Both the position numbers and the translations under genes were made by a program. DNA of 64,000 bases, from assembly GCA_902806565.1 (NCBI GenBank), contig CADCXA010000021.1:1426001-1490000 (forward strand), given 5' to 3'. This DNA comes from Hypoxylon rubiginosum. Lineage: Eukaryota > Ascomycota > Sordariomycetes > Xylariales > Hypoxylaceae. Every line of letters starts with the position of its first letter. The first letter of the stretch is position 1. Below are positions 1 through 16,362 of the stretch, in pieces. The notes below the pieces were generated by a model that worked only from the letters and a program-made list of their open reading frames with translations, did no database searches and was not told the DNA's origin.

Positions 1-3000
1 AAATTTTTAAAAAGCTTTTATAATTATAAAATATTTAAACTTTATAATATTATAATTTAACTTAATACTTTTTTAAGCTTTTAATTTATATTTAATAAGC
101 TTGAAAATTTTTTAATTATTAAATTAATTAAGTATAACTTTTTAATTTAATTTTAAAATATTAATTTTAGTTATTATTTAAAAACTAAATTTATAATTAA
201 AGTTAATTAAATAAAAAACTATAATTAATATATATTATAAGTTAATTATAATAATTTATTATAATTTATTTTAATAGAATTTTTCTTTTTTTTAAAATAA
301 CGTAATTAAAATAAAAGTTATTATTACGTACTTTTTAATTTATATTTTAAAATATATTATAAATCCTAAAAATAATTATACCTTAAAAATATTTTTATAT
401 TTTATTTATTTAATAATTTTAAGGATTTTTACTTAATTTAATTTATAATTATTAATTTTATATAAAAATTTAATAATTTTTATAATTAATTTATAAAACT
501 TTAATTTTTTAGTGTTAATTATTATTTTCTTTAATTTAAAATTTAATAAAATTACCGTAATATTTTTTATATATTTAAAAATAAAATATTAAACTTTAAA
601 ATAAACCTTTTTATTATTATATTAAATATAAAGTTTTTTAATATTTATATTATTAAAAAAAGGTTTATATATTTAAAATATAAAATTATAAAAAAAACAA
701 CTTATTATATATAAAAAATAAGTTATAAAATTAATAACGTTTTATAATATTATTATTATATAAATTAAATTAATTAAAGTTATAAAAGTTATAAGGTTTT
801 TATTAAATATAAAAAAAGTAATTTAATTATATCTTAAAAATAAGTTAATATAAAATAAGATTTTATATATAATAAACTTTTAAAAAAAGTTATTATAATT
901 TTAAAAAAGGAAAACATTTTTAATAATATTTATATTTAATTTTATATAAAAGTTAATTAATTATAATTTCTTATTTTTTTTTTAATAATAAATTACAAGT
1001 TTTTATAAAACTTATACCCTTTTTTTAAAATATTATTTTTAAAATAATCTTAAAAGATTTTTATTATTTTATTTTTAAATAAAACTAAAATAAAAATCCT
1101 TTTTATTTACTAGGTTTTATAAGAAATTATCTTAATTATATAATTAAAAAAAAGTTTGTTTTTAATTTTTCCTAACTTATTAAAATCTTATATAAAAGTT
1201 ATTTTTTATTAAAAAAAAACCTTAATTAAAATATTTTTTTTAATATTAAAAAGTTTTATTAAATTAAGTTTTTTTTTTATTTTAATAAAACATTTTAAAA
1301 TAAATCTTATATTTTTAAGTTTTTAAGAAAATTATAAAAAGATATTTTAAAAAAAATTATTTATTTTTAATTTATTAAAACTTTTTAAAGTTTTTTATAC
1401 TTTTTTTAACGTTATATTTTTCCAATAAATTAATTTAAATAAAACACTTTTATTTAATAAAATAATATTAATAAAATAAACTTTTTTAACTTTAAATTTA
1501 TATATTATATTTATTAAGATTATAGTAACTATAACTATAATTTAATTTTAATAGTTTTTTTTTTTATATATTTTATAAAAAACAGTTTTAAAAGCTTTAA
1601 AAAAAACATTTATAAATTAATTATTAATTAAAAATATAAAGACCTTATTATTATTTTTTAAATTAAAAAGGTTATTTTCCTTAAGGTTTTTATTTTCCTT
1701 ATAGTAATTATCTTTTTATATTTTTATAATATTAATATTTATTATAATTATATTAAAAGCTATTTTATATAAAATAATAAGTTTTAATATTTTTTTTATA
1801 TTAAATATATAACTTAAATTATATTTAATTAACGTTTTATAATAATTATAACTTTTAAAATAACTTAGTAAAAAAAACCTATTTATATTATTAATTTAAT
1901 TTATATTATTAATAATATTTAATTTTTTAAATTAATATAAAACTTAATAAAATCTTTTATAATATAAACCAGAATATTATTATAAATTAAAAGTATTTTA
2001 ATTTTTATAAATTTAAATATTATAATTTTAATTAAATTGTTTAATTTCCGGAATTTTATTTTTAGTTTACTTTAGAAAATAAAATTTAACCCTAATAATA
2101 ATTTAATATTAAAAATATAATTATTAATAATAAATAATAAAAATAGCAAGTATTATTTTATTAATTATATAAATTTATTTATTATACTTATATAAAATAC
2201 TTTAATAATAAAATTAAAACTAAATTAAATTATTATAATATAATATATAAAAATCTTATATTTTATTATATAAAAATAAATAATAATTAATAATTTAATA
2301 TTTAAATTTATTATTATAATAATTAAGCTTTTATTACTTATATATTTAATATATATAATTAAATATAAATAAAACTAATAATAAGTTTTAAAATTATTTA
2401 ATTTAATTATTTTAAATAAAAATATAAAAGTATTATAATTTTATATTAAACTTATTATTATTATATTAAATATTTAAATATTAGGTATTTAAAATATATT
2501 TTTAAAATAACTATTAATTTTTATATTTTTTATAACTTACCTAGTTATTTTTTTAAAGCTTAATTTAATAATTTAATTAAAAATCTTTATTTTTAATATA
2601 AAATTAATAAAAAACTTTTAGATTATATTTAAAAACCTTAGTATATATTAAAATATTTTATTTTATATAATATTAAAATTTCTTTAGGTATTAATTATAA
2701 TTTTTTTAATTTAAAACTTCGTGATATTTAAAAAATATTAATTTATAAATATAATTTTCTTTATATTTTTAGCTTTTAATATAAAAATAACGTTATAATT
2801 ATTAACGTTATATATTTTTTTATTTAAGCCTTATTTATATTTTATAGCGTTTATTTTAATAACTTAATTAAAATGTTATTTTAAAGCTTTTTTTTTAATT
2901 ATTATTTTAATATAATATAAGTTATTTAAACTTATAATATTTATAAATTAATTATAATTAAAATTATTATTAAATAATTTTATTTTATATTTTATAATAA

Positions 3001-6000
3001 CGTTAATTTTAAATATAAATAAGTTTAATATTTTTTTTATTTAAAATCGCTTAGTTATTAATAATATTAATTACTAAGTTAATAATTAATAAGTTAAATT
3101 ATTATTTAATTATATTTTATAAAAATAATATTTTATTTATTTTTTTATTTGGTTATTATTTAAGTTTTAATTAAATATAAAATAATAAACCTTAAAACTA
3201 ATTATTTTTTCTTTTAATTTAATAATATTAATAACTCTCTATAAAATTAAAATATTAAATATTATATTTAAGTTATTTATTAGGTTTTACTTATTAATAT
3301 TATATGTTTATTTTTAGTAGTTATAAAAAATAAATTTATTTTAAAATATTTTAATAAATAATAAGTAATAGTTTATATAATAATTGTTTTTTTTATAAAA
3401 AAAATAATTATTATTATATTATTTATTATTTTATAGTTTTTATATATTAATATATATATTATTATTATAATTATAAAGTTATTAATTAGTTTGTTTTTAT
3501 TAAATAATGTTAATTTTAAGGTTTTTATGTTTTTTTTCCACGTAAAATAAACTAAATTAAATACTTTTAATCGTTTTAAACTTAGTTTTTTATAAGTTTA
3601 TATTTTTTTATATATTAATATAAAAGTTTATAACTATTTTAATTAACTTTATAATCTTTTTATTTATTTTTATAAAACTTTTAATTAAAATTATAATAAA
3701 AACTTTAAATTATATATTAAAAAATATTCTTTTTATATTAAATTTTAACTAATTATTATCCTTATTAATTTTAACCTGGTTAGTAATTTTATAACTTTTT
3801 ATCATTTTTAATAACACTTTTAAAATTATTTATTCCTAAATTATTTTTTTTAACTTAAAAAAAAAGAGGGTTTTTAAGTTTTTTATAAAATAAATAATGT
3901 TATTAATAATATTTTTAATTATAAACTTCTTTAATTATTTAAAAACAGGTTATATATATGTTTTTTTTATAATATTATTTTTTATAAGCGTAGTAAATTT
4001 TATAATTAATAAACTATATTTTTAAAATATTTTAATAATTTTTTTAAAATTACTTAAAATAAATTCAATGTTAAGGTTAAGAAATTTTATCTAATAATTA
4101 ATATATTAATAAAAATCACTTATTTTAAACTTATATTTAATTATTTTTATAATTTTTTTTTAGGTATAGGTTTTTTTAATAATATTTTTAACCTTTTTTT
4201 TTAAAAATTAACTTATTATTTATTAAAAAAATATTTTAACTTTAAATAAATTATTAACCTTTTATTAATTAAAAAAATAATTAATATTATTAAGCTAATA
4301 AAAAACGTATTTTTTAATAAATAAATACTATAAATAATTAATAAGTTTAAAAAAAACTAATATAAATAACATAGTTTAAACTAAGCTTTAATATTTTATA
4401 AATATATATTTTTTAAATATATAAAATATAATAAAAAACCGGTAATTCTTTTTAAAATTATTATTTAAATTATTTATTAAAGGTACGTAACTTTAATAAA
4501 TATTTAAAATTAACTAAATATTAAAATTAATAATTATATTAATATTATTTTTATAATTATTATTAATTATAATTTTTAGGTTTTTATTTTTAAATACTAT
4601 AAAAATAAACATAATAAATATTTAAAATATTATTTTTAATAGTTTTTAAAATTTATAATTAAATATAAATAAAGGTTTAAAAACTTTTCTTATTAATTTT
4701 AAAATTAATAAAAGTTATTTAAATAATATAATAAGTTTTATTTTAAGGTATAAATTTATAATTAATTTAATATAAATATTTTTAGGTTTTAATTTTTTTA
4801 ACTTATAAATCTTATTAAAATTTTATACTTTTTTTAAAAAAAAGCTTTAAAAAATAACTAATTTAATTTAAATTAATTTTTTAAATTTTTTAATTATTAA
4901 TTTTAATTTAACCCAAGCTAGTTATAAAATTTATAATATAATTAAAAGAAAATTAATAATTATCTTTATTATTAAAATCCATTTTAACTTTTTTATTAAA
5001 ATAATTATTATAAAAATAATTGGTTTTTTATATCTAGGTTTTTTTTTTAATCTTATAAAAAAAATAAAACTAATAATTATAAAGTTTAATAAACGTTTTT
5101 TATTTATATTAATTTTATATACCATTATATTCTTAATATTTTTTAATTATTATAAGTTTAATTATTAATTCTATATTTTAATAAATTTTTTTTTATTAAA
5201 CTTTTATTTAATATACTTTTAATTCTTACTTTATTAATCTTTTTTAAATCTTAATAATTATTATAATTATATTTAAAGTTTTATTTAAATTAAATTTTTT
5301 TTAATATAATTAATATTAATATAAGTTAAGTTATATATTAAGTTTATTTTATATAAATAAACTAAGTTTAAATATTTTATTATTAATTATAATATCATTT
5401 AAAAAATGGTTTAAAATAATTAAAATCTTTATTATTATTTATTTTAAAAAGTTAACACTTTTTAAAATTACTAATTTTTATTTATATTAATAAAAAAGAT
5501 TATTTTTCTAGTTATATTAATAAAATAATAATTCTTTTAAAACTAAAGTTATAAATTTAAGTTTTATAATAATCACTATTAAATTAAACATTAAAAAAAT
5601 ATCTAAATATAAAATAAATATAAAAAATAAATAAATATAACTTATTTAATTTTAATTACTTTTTATTAAATAATTATAAAAACTCTTAAAATATCTTATA
5701 AAAAGAAAATATTTAATAAAACTATATTTTTAATATTTTGATTATATGTTAATTATACTGAAAAAAAAAAAAATAATATCTTAAAAAAAATCTTATAAGG
5801 ATTTTCCTTTAAATATAAAATATTTATAAAATATTATATACTATTTTTATAAAATAACTAATATTCGTAGTATTAATTTAATAATTAATTTTATATATAA
5901 GTTTTTTTTATTATTTTTTAAAATTATTTATATTATTATTATTTATATAATTATTTATTATATTTATAATTTTTAAATTATTTAATAATATTTATAAATT

Positions 6001-7414
6001 ATATAAATAAAATTTTTAAGTTTTTTTATATAGTTTTTAAAATATAATATTAATATAATAAAATTAATAAAACTAATAAACTTAATAACGTTTATTATAT
6101 TAAATTATATAGCTTTTTTAATAATTTATATTTTATTTTTTAAAATAATTAAAAAATTATTAATAAAGTTATTAATATAAAATTTAACGATTTAATTAAT
6201 ATATTTTAAAAATTAATTAAGTTTTAAATTAAATAAGAAATTATTAAAATTAATATTATTATTAATAAATAATAAGTAATTATTAAATATATTTATAATA
6301 ATATTTAATAATTATAAAACTTTTAAAAATTTTTAAAATTTTTATTATATATTAATAAAAATATAAATTTTTAAATAAATTATATATTATAAATTAAATA
6401 TTTATATTATTTTATTATATTAAATTTAATAAATAAAAAACTTTATAGCTTTAAATATTTATTTTATAATTTTAAACATTTTAATTAAAATTTAATTTAA
6501 TTAAAACTTTAAATATAAATTTAATTATATAAAAAAAATAAAAAATAAAAATTATAAATATTTAATATATATTTAATAAATATTTAATATATATTTTAAG
6601 GTTTTTAATAATTAAAATAAAATTAAATAAAATTTTATAAAAATATTTATATTATATACAATTATTTATTAATAAATATAATAATTTATTTAATAAAAAA
6701 TATAATAATAATATATAATAACTATTTAATAAATATTTATTAAATATTTATAGTTATATCTTAAGTTAATATTTAAATTAATAAATTAATTAATATTTAT
6801 AAAATTTAATTAAATTTTAAAAAATATTTATATATTTTATTTAATAATTTTTAAATAAATATAAATAATATAACTTACATATTAAAAGTTTTATTTTATA
6901 AAAAACTTTTAAATATTATAAGGTTTAAATTAATATAAATTTTAATTATTAAAATATTTTAATATATAAATTAAATATAAAAAATATTATAAAAAATATT
7001 ATAAAAAACTTTATATAATATTTTTAAATTTTATATTTAAATAATTTTATTTAAAGTTTTATTTTTTAATTATAATTAAATTATAACTATTTATTAAATT
7101 TTAATATAATTAAATTTTTTATTTTTATATTATAAATATTTATATTTATATATTATTTTTAAAATTTATATTTTAAAATTAAATTAAAAATAATAAATTA
7201 AATAAAAAGTTATTAATAAAAGATTTTATTTAATTATAAAATTATAGTTAAATTAAATTTTAATAGTTAATAATTAATACTTTATTATATATAAATAAAT
7301 AAAATTATAATTAAATTTAAAATAAATTAATAATTAAATAAGTTATATTTTTTTTTAAATTTAACTAAGATTTAACATTTTTCCTAGTTATTAATAATTT
7401 AAATAAAAGTAATT

Positions 7415-7597
7415 ATTAAATAATAAAAAATTATTTTAAAGGATTTATTTAAATTTTATATATAAATTAATAACCAAAGTTATAATAACCTTATTATAAA
7501 ATTATTTTAAAAAATTATAAAAACATATATAATTAAAAAACATATATTTAATATATATAATTAACTTTTTAATTAAATATATATATTATTTAATAAT
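7415..7597 (+). repeat. Left LTR of outer element
   Basis: This 183-bp repeat matches 18169-18351 with only transition differences. It begins ATTAAATAATA, and the inverse of this string lies at its other end, so the unit has short inverted termini of about 11 bp. The usual TG...CA ends are not visible, which RIP (TG to TA, CA to TA) could explain. Confidence 0.65.
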
Positions 7598-10500
7598 TAA
7601 AAGTTTTATTTACTTAAAAATTAAAAAATTATATATAAATAATAATACGTAATTTTTAATTGATTAAAAACCATAAAATTATAAAACGGTTATATTAATA
7701 AAACTTTTTATAATTTAAATTTAACTAATAATAAAAAAAACAACATATTAAAAACAATAAAAAAAAAGGTTTTTTATAACAGCTTAATTAATTAAAAATA
7801 ATAAAATAAAAAATTCTAAATAAAAATTATTAACTTAAAATTTTAAAAGTATATTAATTTTATAAAAATATTAAAATAACTAAAAAAACTATTTTAATTA
7901 AACGTTGGTAATTATCTAAAAAAAGCTTAATAAATAATACGAAATTTATCGAATAATAATTTTTAAACTACGATAAATAAAAATTAAAAAAAATAAATTA
8001 AAATAAATAAAAAATTTATAAGTTTAATAAAAATAATAAAAAAAAATAAAGCTATTTATAAAAAAAATTAAACTTTTTATAATTATAATTATAAGATTTA
8101 TTAAACTTATTAATAAATAATTAAAAAATTAAAAAATTAAATTATTAATTTTATATTTTTAAATTATTAAAATATATATTTTAATTTAATAAACATTTTA
8201 TATAAATAATATAAAAAATTATTTATTACTAATAAAATATATAATAATTAATTAAAATTATAAACTTAAAAACAATATAAAAAAATAATATAATAATTAA
8301 TAAAAATATTTAAAAACTTTAAAATATAAATAATTAAATAAAACTTAATTATTATAAATATAAAAATAAAAAACCTTATAAATATTACTAATAATTAATT
8401 ATTAATAAAAAACTTTAAAATTATATTTAATAATATTTTAAATAACTAAATAATTAATTATAAATTATTAAATATTAATAAAATTAAAAATAATATATTT
8501 AATTATTTAAATATAATAGTTATTTTATATAAATATATATTTTTATAATTAACTTTTATATAACCCTACTTTATAAAAAAAGTATTTATTATTTAATTTA
8601 ATAATATAAAATCTAATTATAATAAAAATTTAAATATTAAGTTAAAAAAAAAAAAAAACGTTATTTTTAAATTCTTTAATTAATTAAAATAAAATAAAAA
8701 TAATAAAAGCCGCGATAAATTATAAAATTAAAATAATTTAAATAAATAAATTAAATTAACTAAAAAAAAACAAACTAATATATTTATTAATTATTTATAA
8801 AAAATTAATATTTTATACTTAGTTTATTATAATTACTATAAGATTTTTAACTATTAATATATTATAAAAAATAAAACTTTAAAAGATTAAACTTTAAATT
8901 TTATTATAAAAAAAATAATTAAACATAAAATAATTAAAAATAATATATTTATTAAACTAATTAAAAAAACAAAAAAAAAATTATTTATATAAAATAAAAA
9001 TTAACTAGTTTAAGTAATTAAAAAAATAAAAAAAATATTTTTAACTTTATAAATTACATTTAAAGTTAATACTTATCCTTTAAAAAACTTAATAATTTTA
9101 AATTTAAAAACTATTATTTATATTTTTAATTAATTTAACCAATTTTTATTATATTAAATAATATATATTAAAAATATAATTTTTATAAAAAACTTAGTTA
9201 TATTTATATAAAAATATAAAAAAATAAATATATATTTAAAAAATCTAAAAAAAATAAAACTTTTATAATTATATAATATAATATATTATAAAAAATTTAT
9301 ATATAATATAATATTATTAAAACTCTTAAAAAAAATAAGATATTAATAAAATTAATATATTTTAAAAGATTTTTTTAAGAATTTTACCAATTATTTATTT
9401 TATATAAAAAACGTTAAATTTAACAATTAAATAAAATAACCTTTAAATATAATAACTAATAAATTATAATATTTACAATTTAATTATTTAAAATTAAAAG
9501 TTTTTAATTATATAATTAATTACTTTTAAAAAATAAAAAATAAAAAGTTTAATTTAATTAAAAAAACTAATTAAATTATTATAATAAAATATAATATATA
9601 TAATTATAAAAAAATTAAAAAGCTTAATTATTATAAATGTTATAAATAACTAAATAAACTAAATAAACGTTTAATTATTAATTTTTATAATTTAAAAATA
9701 AACTTTTAAAAATATTAATATATAATATTAATTATTAATAAATATATAAGATAAACTTAAAACTTTTATTTTAAAAATCGTATTTTAAACTTAATTATTA
9801 AAATCTTAAATTAAATATTTAAAATTATTTAAAAATAATACTAATTTAATATTAAAATTATTAAATATAATAATAAACTAATAATAAAAAAACACATCAT
9901 ATAAAATTATATTTAATAAATATATTATATTAAACTTAAACCTTTAATATTAAATATATAAAATTAAAATAAAAACGTTAAATATTTAAAAAATATAATT
10001 AAATAAAAAACTTAAATAATAAAAATAAAATTAAAACTTTTAAGTTTCTTATAAATAAAAGTTTTTAAAACTATTATTTACTTTTATAATTACACTTTTA
10101 AATATAACTTTAACTAATAATTTTTATATAAACGTTTTTATATTTATTTAATATTTAAAAATAATATAATTATTAAAAAAGAATTATATTAAGTTTATTT
10201 AAAAATATATAAATATAAGGTATTTATATTTATTATAAAAACAAAGTAAAAATAAAATTAACATTAATATTTTAATTTAAAAATATAAATAAACTATTTA
10301 ATAAATTATAATTTTATAAATATTTATAATATTTAGATTTTTACGTTAAAATAAATTATTAAAATATAAAACGTTATATTTAATAAAAATATTATATTTA
10401 ATAAAAATATTTTATTTTTAAAAAATAATTTATTATATATAATAAAAAAAAATATTCGAAATTTAATTAACCAGGTTATTATTTTATAAAATATAAAAAA

Positions 10501-10735
10501 AAAGGTTAATTTAAAACTATTAGTTTTTAAAAAAAATAAAATAAAAATAAAAATATTAATAAAAAATAAAAATAAATAAAACTATAAAATAAATAATAAT
10601 AATAAAAAATATAATAATAAAAAAATTAAAAAATTTAATTACTTTTATATTAAAATTATATTTATATTATATTTTATTTTTAATGTTATTTTTTTACTAG
10701 CTACTTTATTATTTATTATAATAGGAAAAAAAAAA

Positions 10736-10927
10736 TTAAACGTTATAAATTATATTTTTTAAAATATTAATATAAAAAAAAAATTAAATGTTATAAATTA
10801 TATTTTTTTAAATATAATTAAAAAACTAAAATTAAACGTTATAAATTACTTTTTTTATAATAAAATAAAAAAAATAAAGTTAAACGTTATAAATTACGTT
10901 TTTTAAAATAAAAATATAAAAAATATT
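10736..10927 (+). repeat. Four-copy 48-bp tandem repeat in the outer element
   Basis: Units begin at 10736, 10784, 10832 and 10880, an exact 48-bp period. Each opens with TTAAACGTTATAAATT (one copy has TTAAATG instead) followed by a T run and an A-rich tail. The constant period, divisible by three, suggests a former 16-residue repeat in a coding region such as gag, or a minisatellite. The retained CG in three copies contrasts with the loss of nearly all other C and G around it. Confidence 0.8.
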
Positions 10928-11170
10928 ATTTTAATAAATTAAATTATAACTTTTAATATATTTTTAAAATAAATTAAAAAAAATTTATTTATTTTTTATT
11001 TTAAAATTACAGATTATATAATAAATTAAAAAGTTATATTTAATATAAAATACTTAATTTTAATAATAAAATTAATATATAAAAAACTAATAAATAAAAT
11101 ATAAATAATATAAATAATATATTATTTATAACGTTATTTTATAAATTAAATAAATCTAAATTTAATATTT

Positions 11171-11321
11171 ATTAAATTTAAAGGTTAATTAAATTAAATT
11201 TGAATTTTTTAATTAAAAAGCGTGTAATTTTTATATTATTATTATATATAAAATCCTAATTTAAAAGCTTATTTAATAAGGGTTTATTTATTTTTAATTA
11301 CCGGTTAATTTTTAGATTTAA
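11171..11321 (-). repeat. Terminal repeat (LTR) of inner element, left copy
   Basis: Matches 16212-16362 end to end with transitions only. It contains the island ACCGGTTAAT and an AAGCTTATTTAATAA segment shared by both copies. Confidence 0.75.
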
Positions 11322-14300
11322 CACACTTTTTTAAGTTTATAATTATTTATATTAAAAACTTAAATCTAGATATTATTAATATAAAGTTAAAATATTTATA
11401 TTTAATATACTTTTTTAAGTTTTAATTAGATTTTTTTAAATTTTTTTTTTTTAACTAAATATTAAATATTTATAATATTTAACTGGTTTAATAAGTTTAA
11501 TTATTTTTAAGTTAATAATGTTTTAATTAGTTTATTTGTTTTTATTTTTACCGATAATATATATTTAATTATAATTAAATTATTTTTAATTTTTTAATAA
11601 AGCTAGTAATTATAAATATTTATATATTTTAGTTTGGTTTTAAGTTAAATAATTTTTAAAATCACCAGTTTAATAATCTACGTATTATTATATTTTATTT
11701 TAATTTTTTTATAATTAAATTTAATTTTTAATTTTTTAATTAATTATTTAATATATATTATTTTTTTTATAGTTTATATTAATACTAATAATTTAATTTT
11801 TATAATAAACATAATAATAATATTTTATTTATTTACTTTTTAACTAATTAATTTATTAAATAAAATTATAATATAAACTTATAAATTTTTATAATTTATT
11901 ATATTATTAATAAAAAAAACATTACTAGTTATTATTAAATTATTTTTATTTTTTATTTATAAGGTATATTATTTTATTTTATATAAATATTATATAATTT
12001 AATTTATTATTTTTTAATAAATATTATTTAAATTTATAAGGAATTAAACTAATTATAAAACTATAAATAATATATTAAATTTAATAGATATAATTATAAA
12101 TAATATTAAATTAATTTTATATTAATATTAATAAATTTCTTATTTTATAACGTAATTTTTTTATAAAAGTAATTCTTATAAAATTATAGATGTATTTAAT
12201 AATCTATTAAATAAAATAATTAATTTAATTATTTTTTTAATATATAAGATTTAAGATAATTAAATTCTTTTTTAAGATTAGTTATAAATAATTTTAGTTT
12301 TTAAAAATTATTAGATTTTATTTCTTTTAATTATTTAATATTTTTTTTTTAACTGTAAGATTATTTTAGTTATTATTATTTTATTATTTTTTTAATATAT
12401 TATAATTATATTATTTATATAGAAAAATATTAATATTTTTTTTTTAATGTAATAATATAACTTATATGGTATATTTTTAAAACTTAATTTTAATAAAGTT
12501 TTTAAAAATTCTTTTTATTAAAGTAATAATAAGATTTTTAACTTATAAAAAGCCTTATATAGTTATAATATTATATTTTTTTTTTAGTATTTTAATAATA
12601 TATATATAAAAATCTTATTTATTATAATAACGTATATAAAAGTATTTATTATATTATATTATATTATTTTAAAATTAAAATAAGTAGTTATTATTAGTAA
12701 TATTTTAAATAATTTATTAATAAAAATAATAATATATATTTTATTTAATTATAGTTTTTTTTATTAGTTTTTTTATATAATAAATTTAGTTTTATATTTT
12801 AAAAAGCGTTTATATTTATTAAATTTATAAATATATATTTATATATAATTTAAAATTTAATATTTTTTTATAATTAGATTTATTCTTTTAATTTTTAATT
12901 AAGATTTTATTTAAATATAGTTTTTAAAATAATTTTTCTTTATTTATTTAAAAAAATATTTTATTAAATAATTTATAAGTTTTTTATATTAGTAAGGCGT
13001 TTTTTTAATAAACTTTTAATATAGTTTTTATTTTTTTCGTAGTGTTTTTTTTATATTAACTTAGTTTAAAATTTTTAATTTTATTTTTTATATAAAAAAG
13101 GTTTTAAAATTTACTAAAAATACGGTTTTTTATAGTTTAAATTTATAAAGTTTTAAATTTTAAAATAAATTTTATATAAGGTTTATATTTTTATTTTAAA
13201 TTATATAACATAATAAAATAAATAATAAACTTAATAATAATATAAATAATAATTTAAATTTAATTATAATATATAAGTGTTTTATTTTAATATTAGCGTT
13301 TAGTTTTTTTTTATTTATTATATTTACTATTTTTAAAATAAATAATATATTATTAATTTTTTTTATTTTTTTAAATTTTTTATTTAAAGTATAATTTTTA
13401 AAATTTAATAAAACGTATTTTTTAACTAAGGTTGTTATTTTTTTTATACTAGTAATTTTTAAATTATTTTAAAAAATGTTTAAATTTTTATTAAATATTT
13501 GATTTTTATTAAAAATAATATTTTTTATATTAATTATTTTATTTAAATAAAATATTTATATATAATATATATTTAAGGATTAATAATTAATTAAATATTT
13601 AATTTAAGTTTTTAAATTTAATTTATTTAATTTATTTAAATAAAGTTTTTAATTTTTTATTATAATATATATTTTATATTTATATATTTATAAATATATT
13701 TAATTTAATTTTTTATTTTTTAATATAAAAGATTTTTACTTTTATTTAATTGTTTTAAAAAATATATTAAATAAAGTTTTTTAATTATTTTTAGTTTTTA
13801 ATATATAATTATATAAATAAATAATAACTTTAAATATTTTTAATTATAAATACGTTAATAATTTTATTTTAATTTATATTATATATATTTTTATTTTTAT
13901 TACATTTTTTAAATGTTTAGTTTTATTATTTTAAGTTTATATATTTAGTGTTAAAGGTTTAATTTTTATTTTATGTGTTTTTAAGCTTTTTTTAATAGTT
14001 AGTTTATTAATAATTATTTTATTATTAGTTTTTATTACTTTTATAGTGATTTTATATTAACGTTTTAACTATTTTAAATAACTATTTATTATATTAAGAA
14101 TTGTTTTTATTTTGTAATTTTTAAGTGTGTAATTTTAAGTTATTTTTAACATTTAATATATAAAAATAAAATATAAATTTTCTCCAGTAAATACTTTTTT
14201 ATAATTATAAAAGTTAAAAGTAATTTATTTTTTTAATATCTAATAATTTAATTTAAAAATATATTAAATTTATTATTTTATTTTAAATATATTATAAACT

Positions 14301-16211
14301 TTATATTTAACTTTTATTAATCTTTAAATAACCATTTTTTAAAATAAGTTTATAAAATATTTTAAGGTTTAAAGTTTTAAATATTTTAATTTATAATATT
14401 ATATTTAAATATTTTTAATTAAAAAAACTTATTTAATTTATATATTATATTTATATTTTTTTATAATAATATTAAATATATTTTTCTTTATTTATATATT
14501 AATTTAATAAGTTATTATATATTATTTATATATATTTTTAATTTTTTTTATAAAGATATTATTTTTTTTTTATATATAAGTTAAATTTATTTTATTATTT
14601 TATTAAAACTTTTTATATTTTAGTTTTTATAATAAAATTAAAATAGTTAATAATAAAAAATAATAAGTTATATTTAATAATAATATTAATATGTTTTTAA
14701 TTAATATGTTTATTATTTTATATATTTAAATTAATAAGGTTTAATTTTTTAATTAAAAATAATTATTAAATAACGTTTATTTTTAATTAGTTAAGCGGTA
14801 TATTTAATTTATTATAATAATAATTAATTTATTATTTAAAATAATTAAGTAAATTAAAAAGTATTTATTTGTTATTAAAATAAAAAATATAACTGGTATT
14901 TTTTTTATAGGTTAATTATATAATTATTTTTATAGTTTTTTAGATTTTTTTTTAAATTAAGAAGTTTTAAATTTTAATTTATTTTTTTTAAATAATTATA
15001 TTTATATTTAAAACTTTAAGTTTTTTAAAATTTTCTTAATTTTAAAAATTAATTAATTTTTTAATTTAAAATTATTATATACCTTTTTTAAGAAAATATA
15101 ATAATATTTTATAAATTAATAATATTAGTTATATGCCAAATAGTTATTAGTTAACGTGGTATTTTAATTTTTTTTTTATAATTTTCTTTTATTTATATTT
15201 TTATTTTTTAGTTAATTAGAAAAAAAATTAGTTAATTTTTTTTTATTAAAGCTTTTTTTATTATAAATAAATTTAAAAACTTTTTTAAATACTTTTTTTA
15301 TTTTATATATTATTTTAACTATATAACTATAAAAATTATTTATAAGGTTTTTATATTATAAAATATTATTAATAAATTATAATTTTTTAATTATTTTATA
15401 AATAATAATTTAACTTTTATAAAATCCTTTTATTATATTTAAAAAATCTTTTATTTATAAGTTTAAATATTATACTTTAAGTATTTTATAAAATTTAATT
15501 TTAAATATAGTTATTTTTTAAGTTTATAATTATTAACTTATATTTTTAAGATTCTTAAAAAGTATTATTATTTTTTTATATTTTTTTTTAACATTATTTT
15601 TTTCATTTAGTTTAATTTTATTATATTAAACACTTAATTTTTAATATTATTTTTATATTAATCTTTTAATAATATAATATATAATTTTATAATAATTTAT
15701 TATAATTTAATGTATATAATTATTAAATTTTTTTACTGTTATAATTTATTTTATATATAACTTTTTATATTAATTATAATAATTTATATTTATTTTATAA
15801 TTAACTTTTTTATCTTTTATTAAATTTAAAATAAACTAATTTTTACCTTTTTTTTTTAATTTAAAATAAATCTAATTCTTTTAATTTTATTATAATAAAT
15901 TCTATAAATTTATTTAATTTTATAAAAGTAGTAATAATATTAATTTTCTTATTATATTTTTTTAAAGTTATATTAAGAAACTTTAATTTTTTAAATAATA
16001 AAGTTTTATTAATTAAATAATTAAAAAGTTTTAATAATTTAGTTTTTAATTTAAATTCGTTTTTTTAATTATATTAATTTTTTAAATTAATTAAGGTTTT
16101 AAAAAGGTTACTTTTATTATTATTTAATTATATAAATATTTTAAGTAAATAATTTTAATATTTTTTTTATATATAAATAACGTTAAAAAAACGGTAATAA
16201 AACTTTTAATT

Positions 16212-16362
16212 ATTAAATTTAAAAATTAATTAAATTAAATTTAAATTTTTTAATTAAGAAGCGTATAATTTTTATATTATTATTATATATAAAATCTTAA
16301 TTTAAAAGCTTATTTAATAAAGGTTTATTTATTTTTAACCACCGGTTAATTCTTAGATTTAA
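16212..16362 (-). repeat. Terminal repeat (LTR) of inner element, right copy
   Basis: Partner of 11171-11321. Differences such as CCT/CTT, GTG/GTA and ACC/ATT are RIP-type transitions. The ACCGGTTAAT island and flanking AT blocks are conserved. Confidence 0.75.

Larger units (their letters stand above)
11171..16362 (-). mobile_element. Inner LTR retrotransposon remnant nested in the outer element
   Basis: Direct repeats of about 151 bp at 11171-11321 and 16212-16362 enclose about 4.9 kb. I count 10 differences between the repeats, all C/T or G/A. The enclosed sequence is conspicuously T-rich on the + strand, and the strand bias flips to A-rich on crossing either repeat, so the boundaries are supported independently of the repeat match. 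The minus orientation is inferred from that bias. Coding capacity is destroyed by RIP. A target-site duplication cannot be picked out in such AT-rich flanks. Confidence 0.7.

Noticed and set aside
4931..5125. 64-codon minus-strand frame in the AT-rich block
   Set aside because: It is made only of Ile, Lys, Leu, Phe and Asn, as random AT-rich DNA gives, and lies in RIPped sequence.
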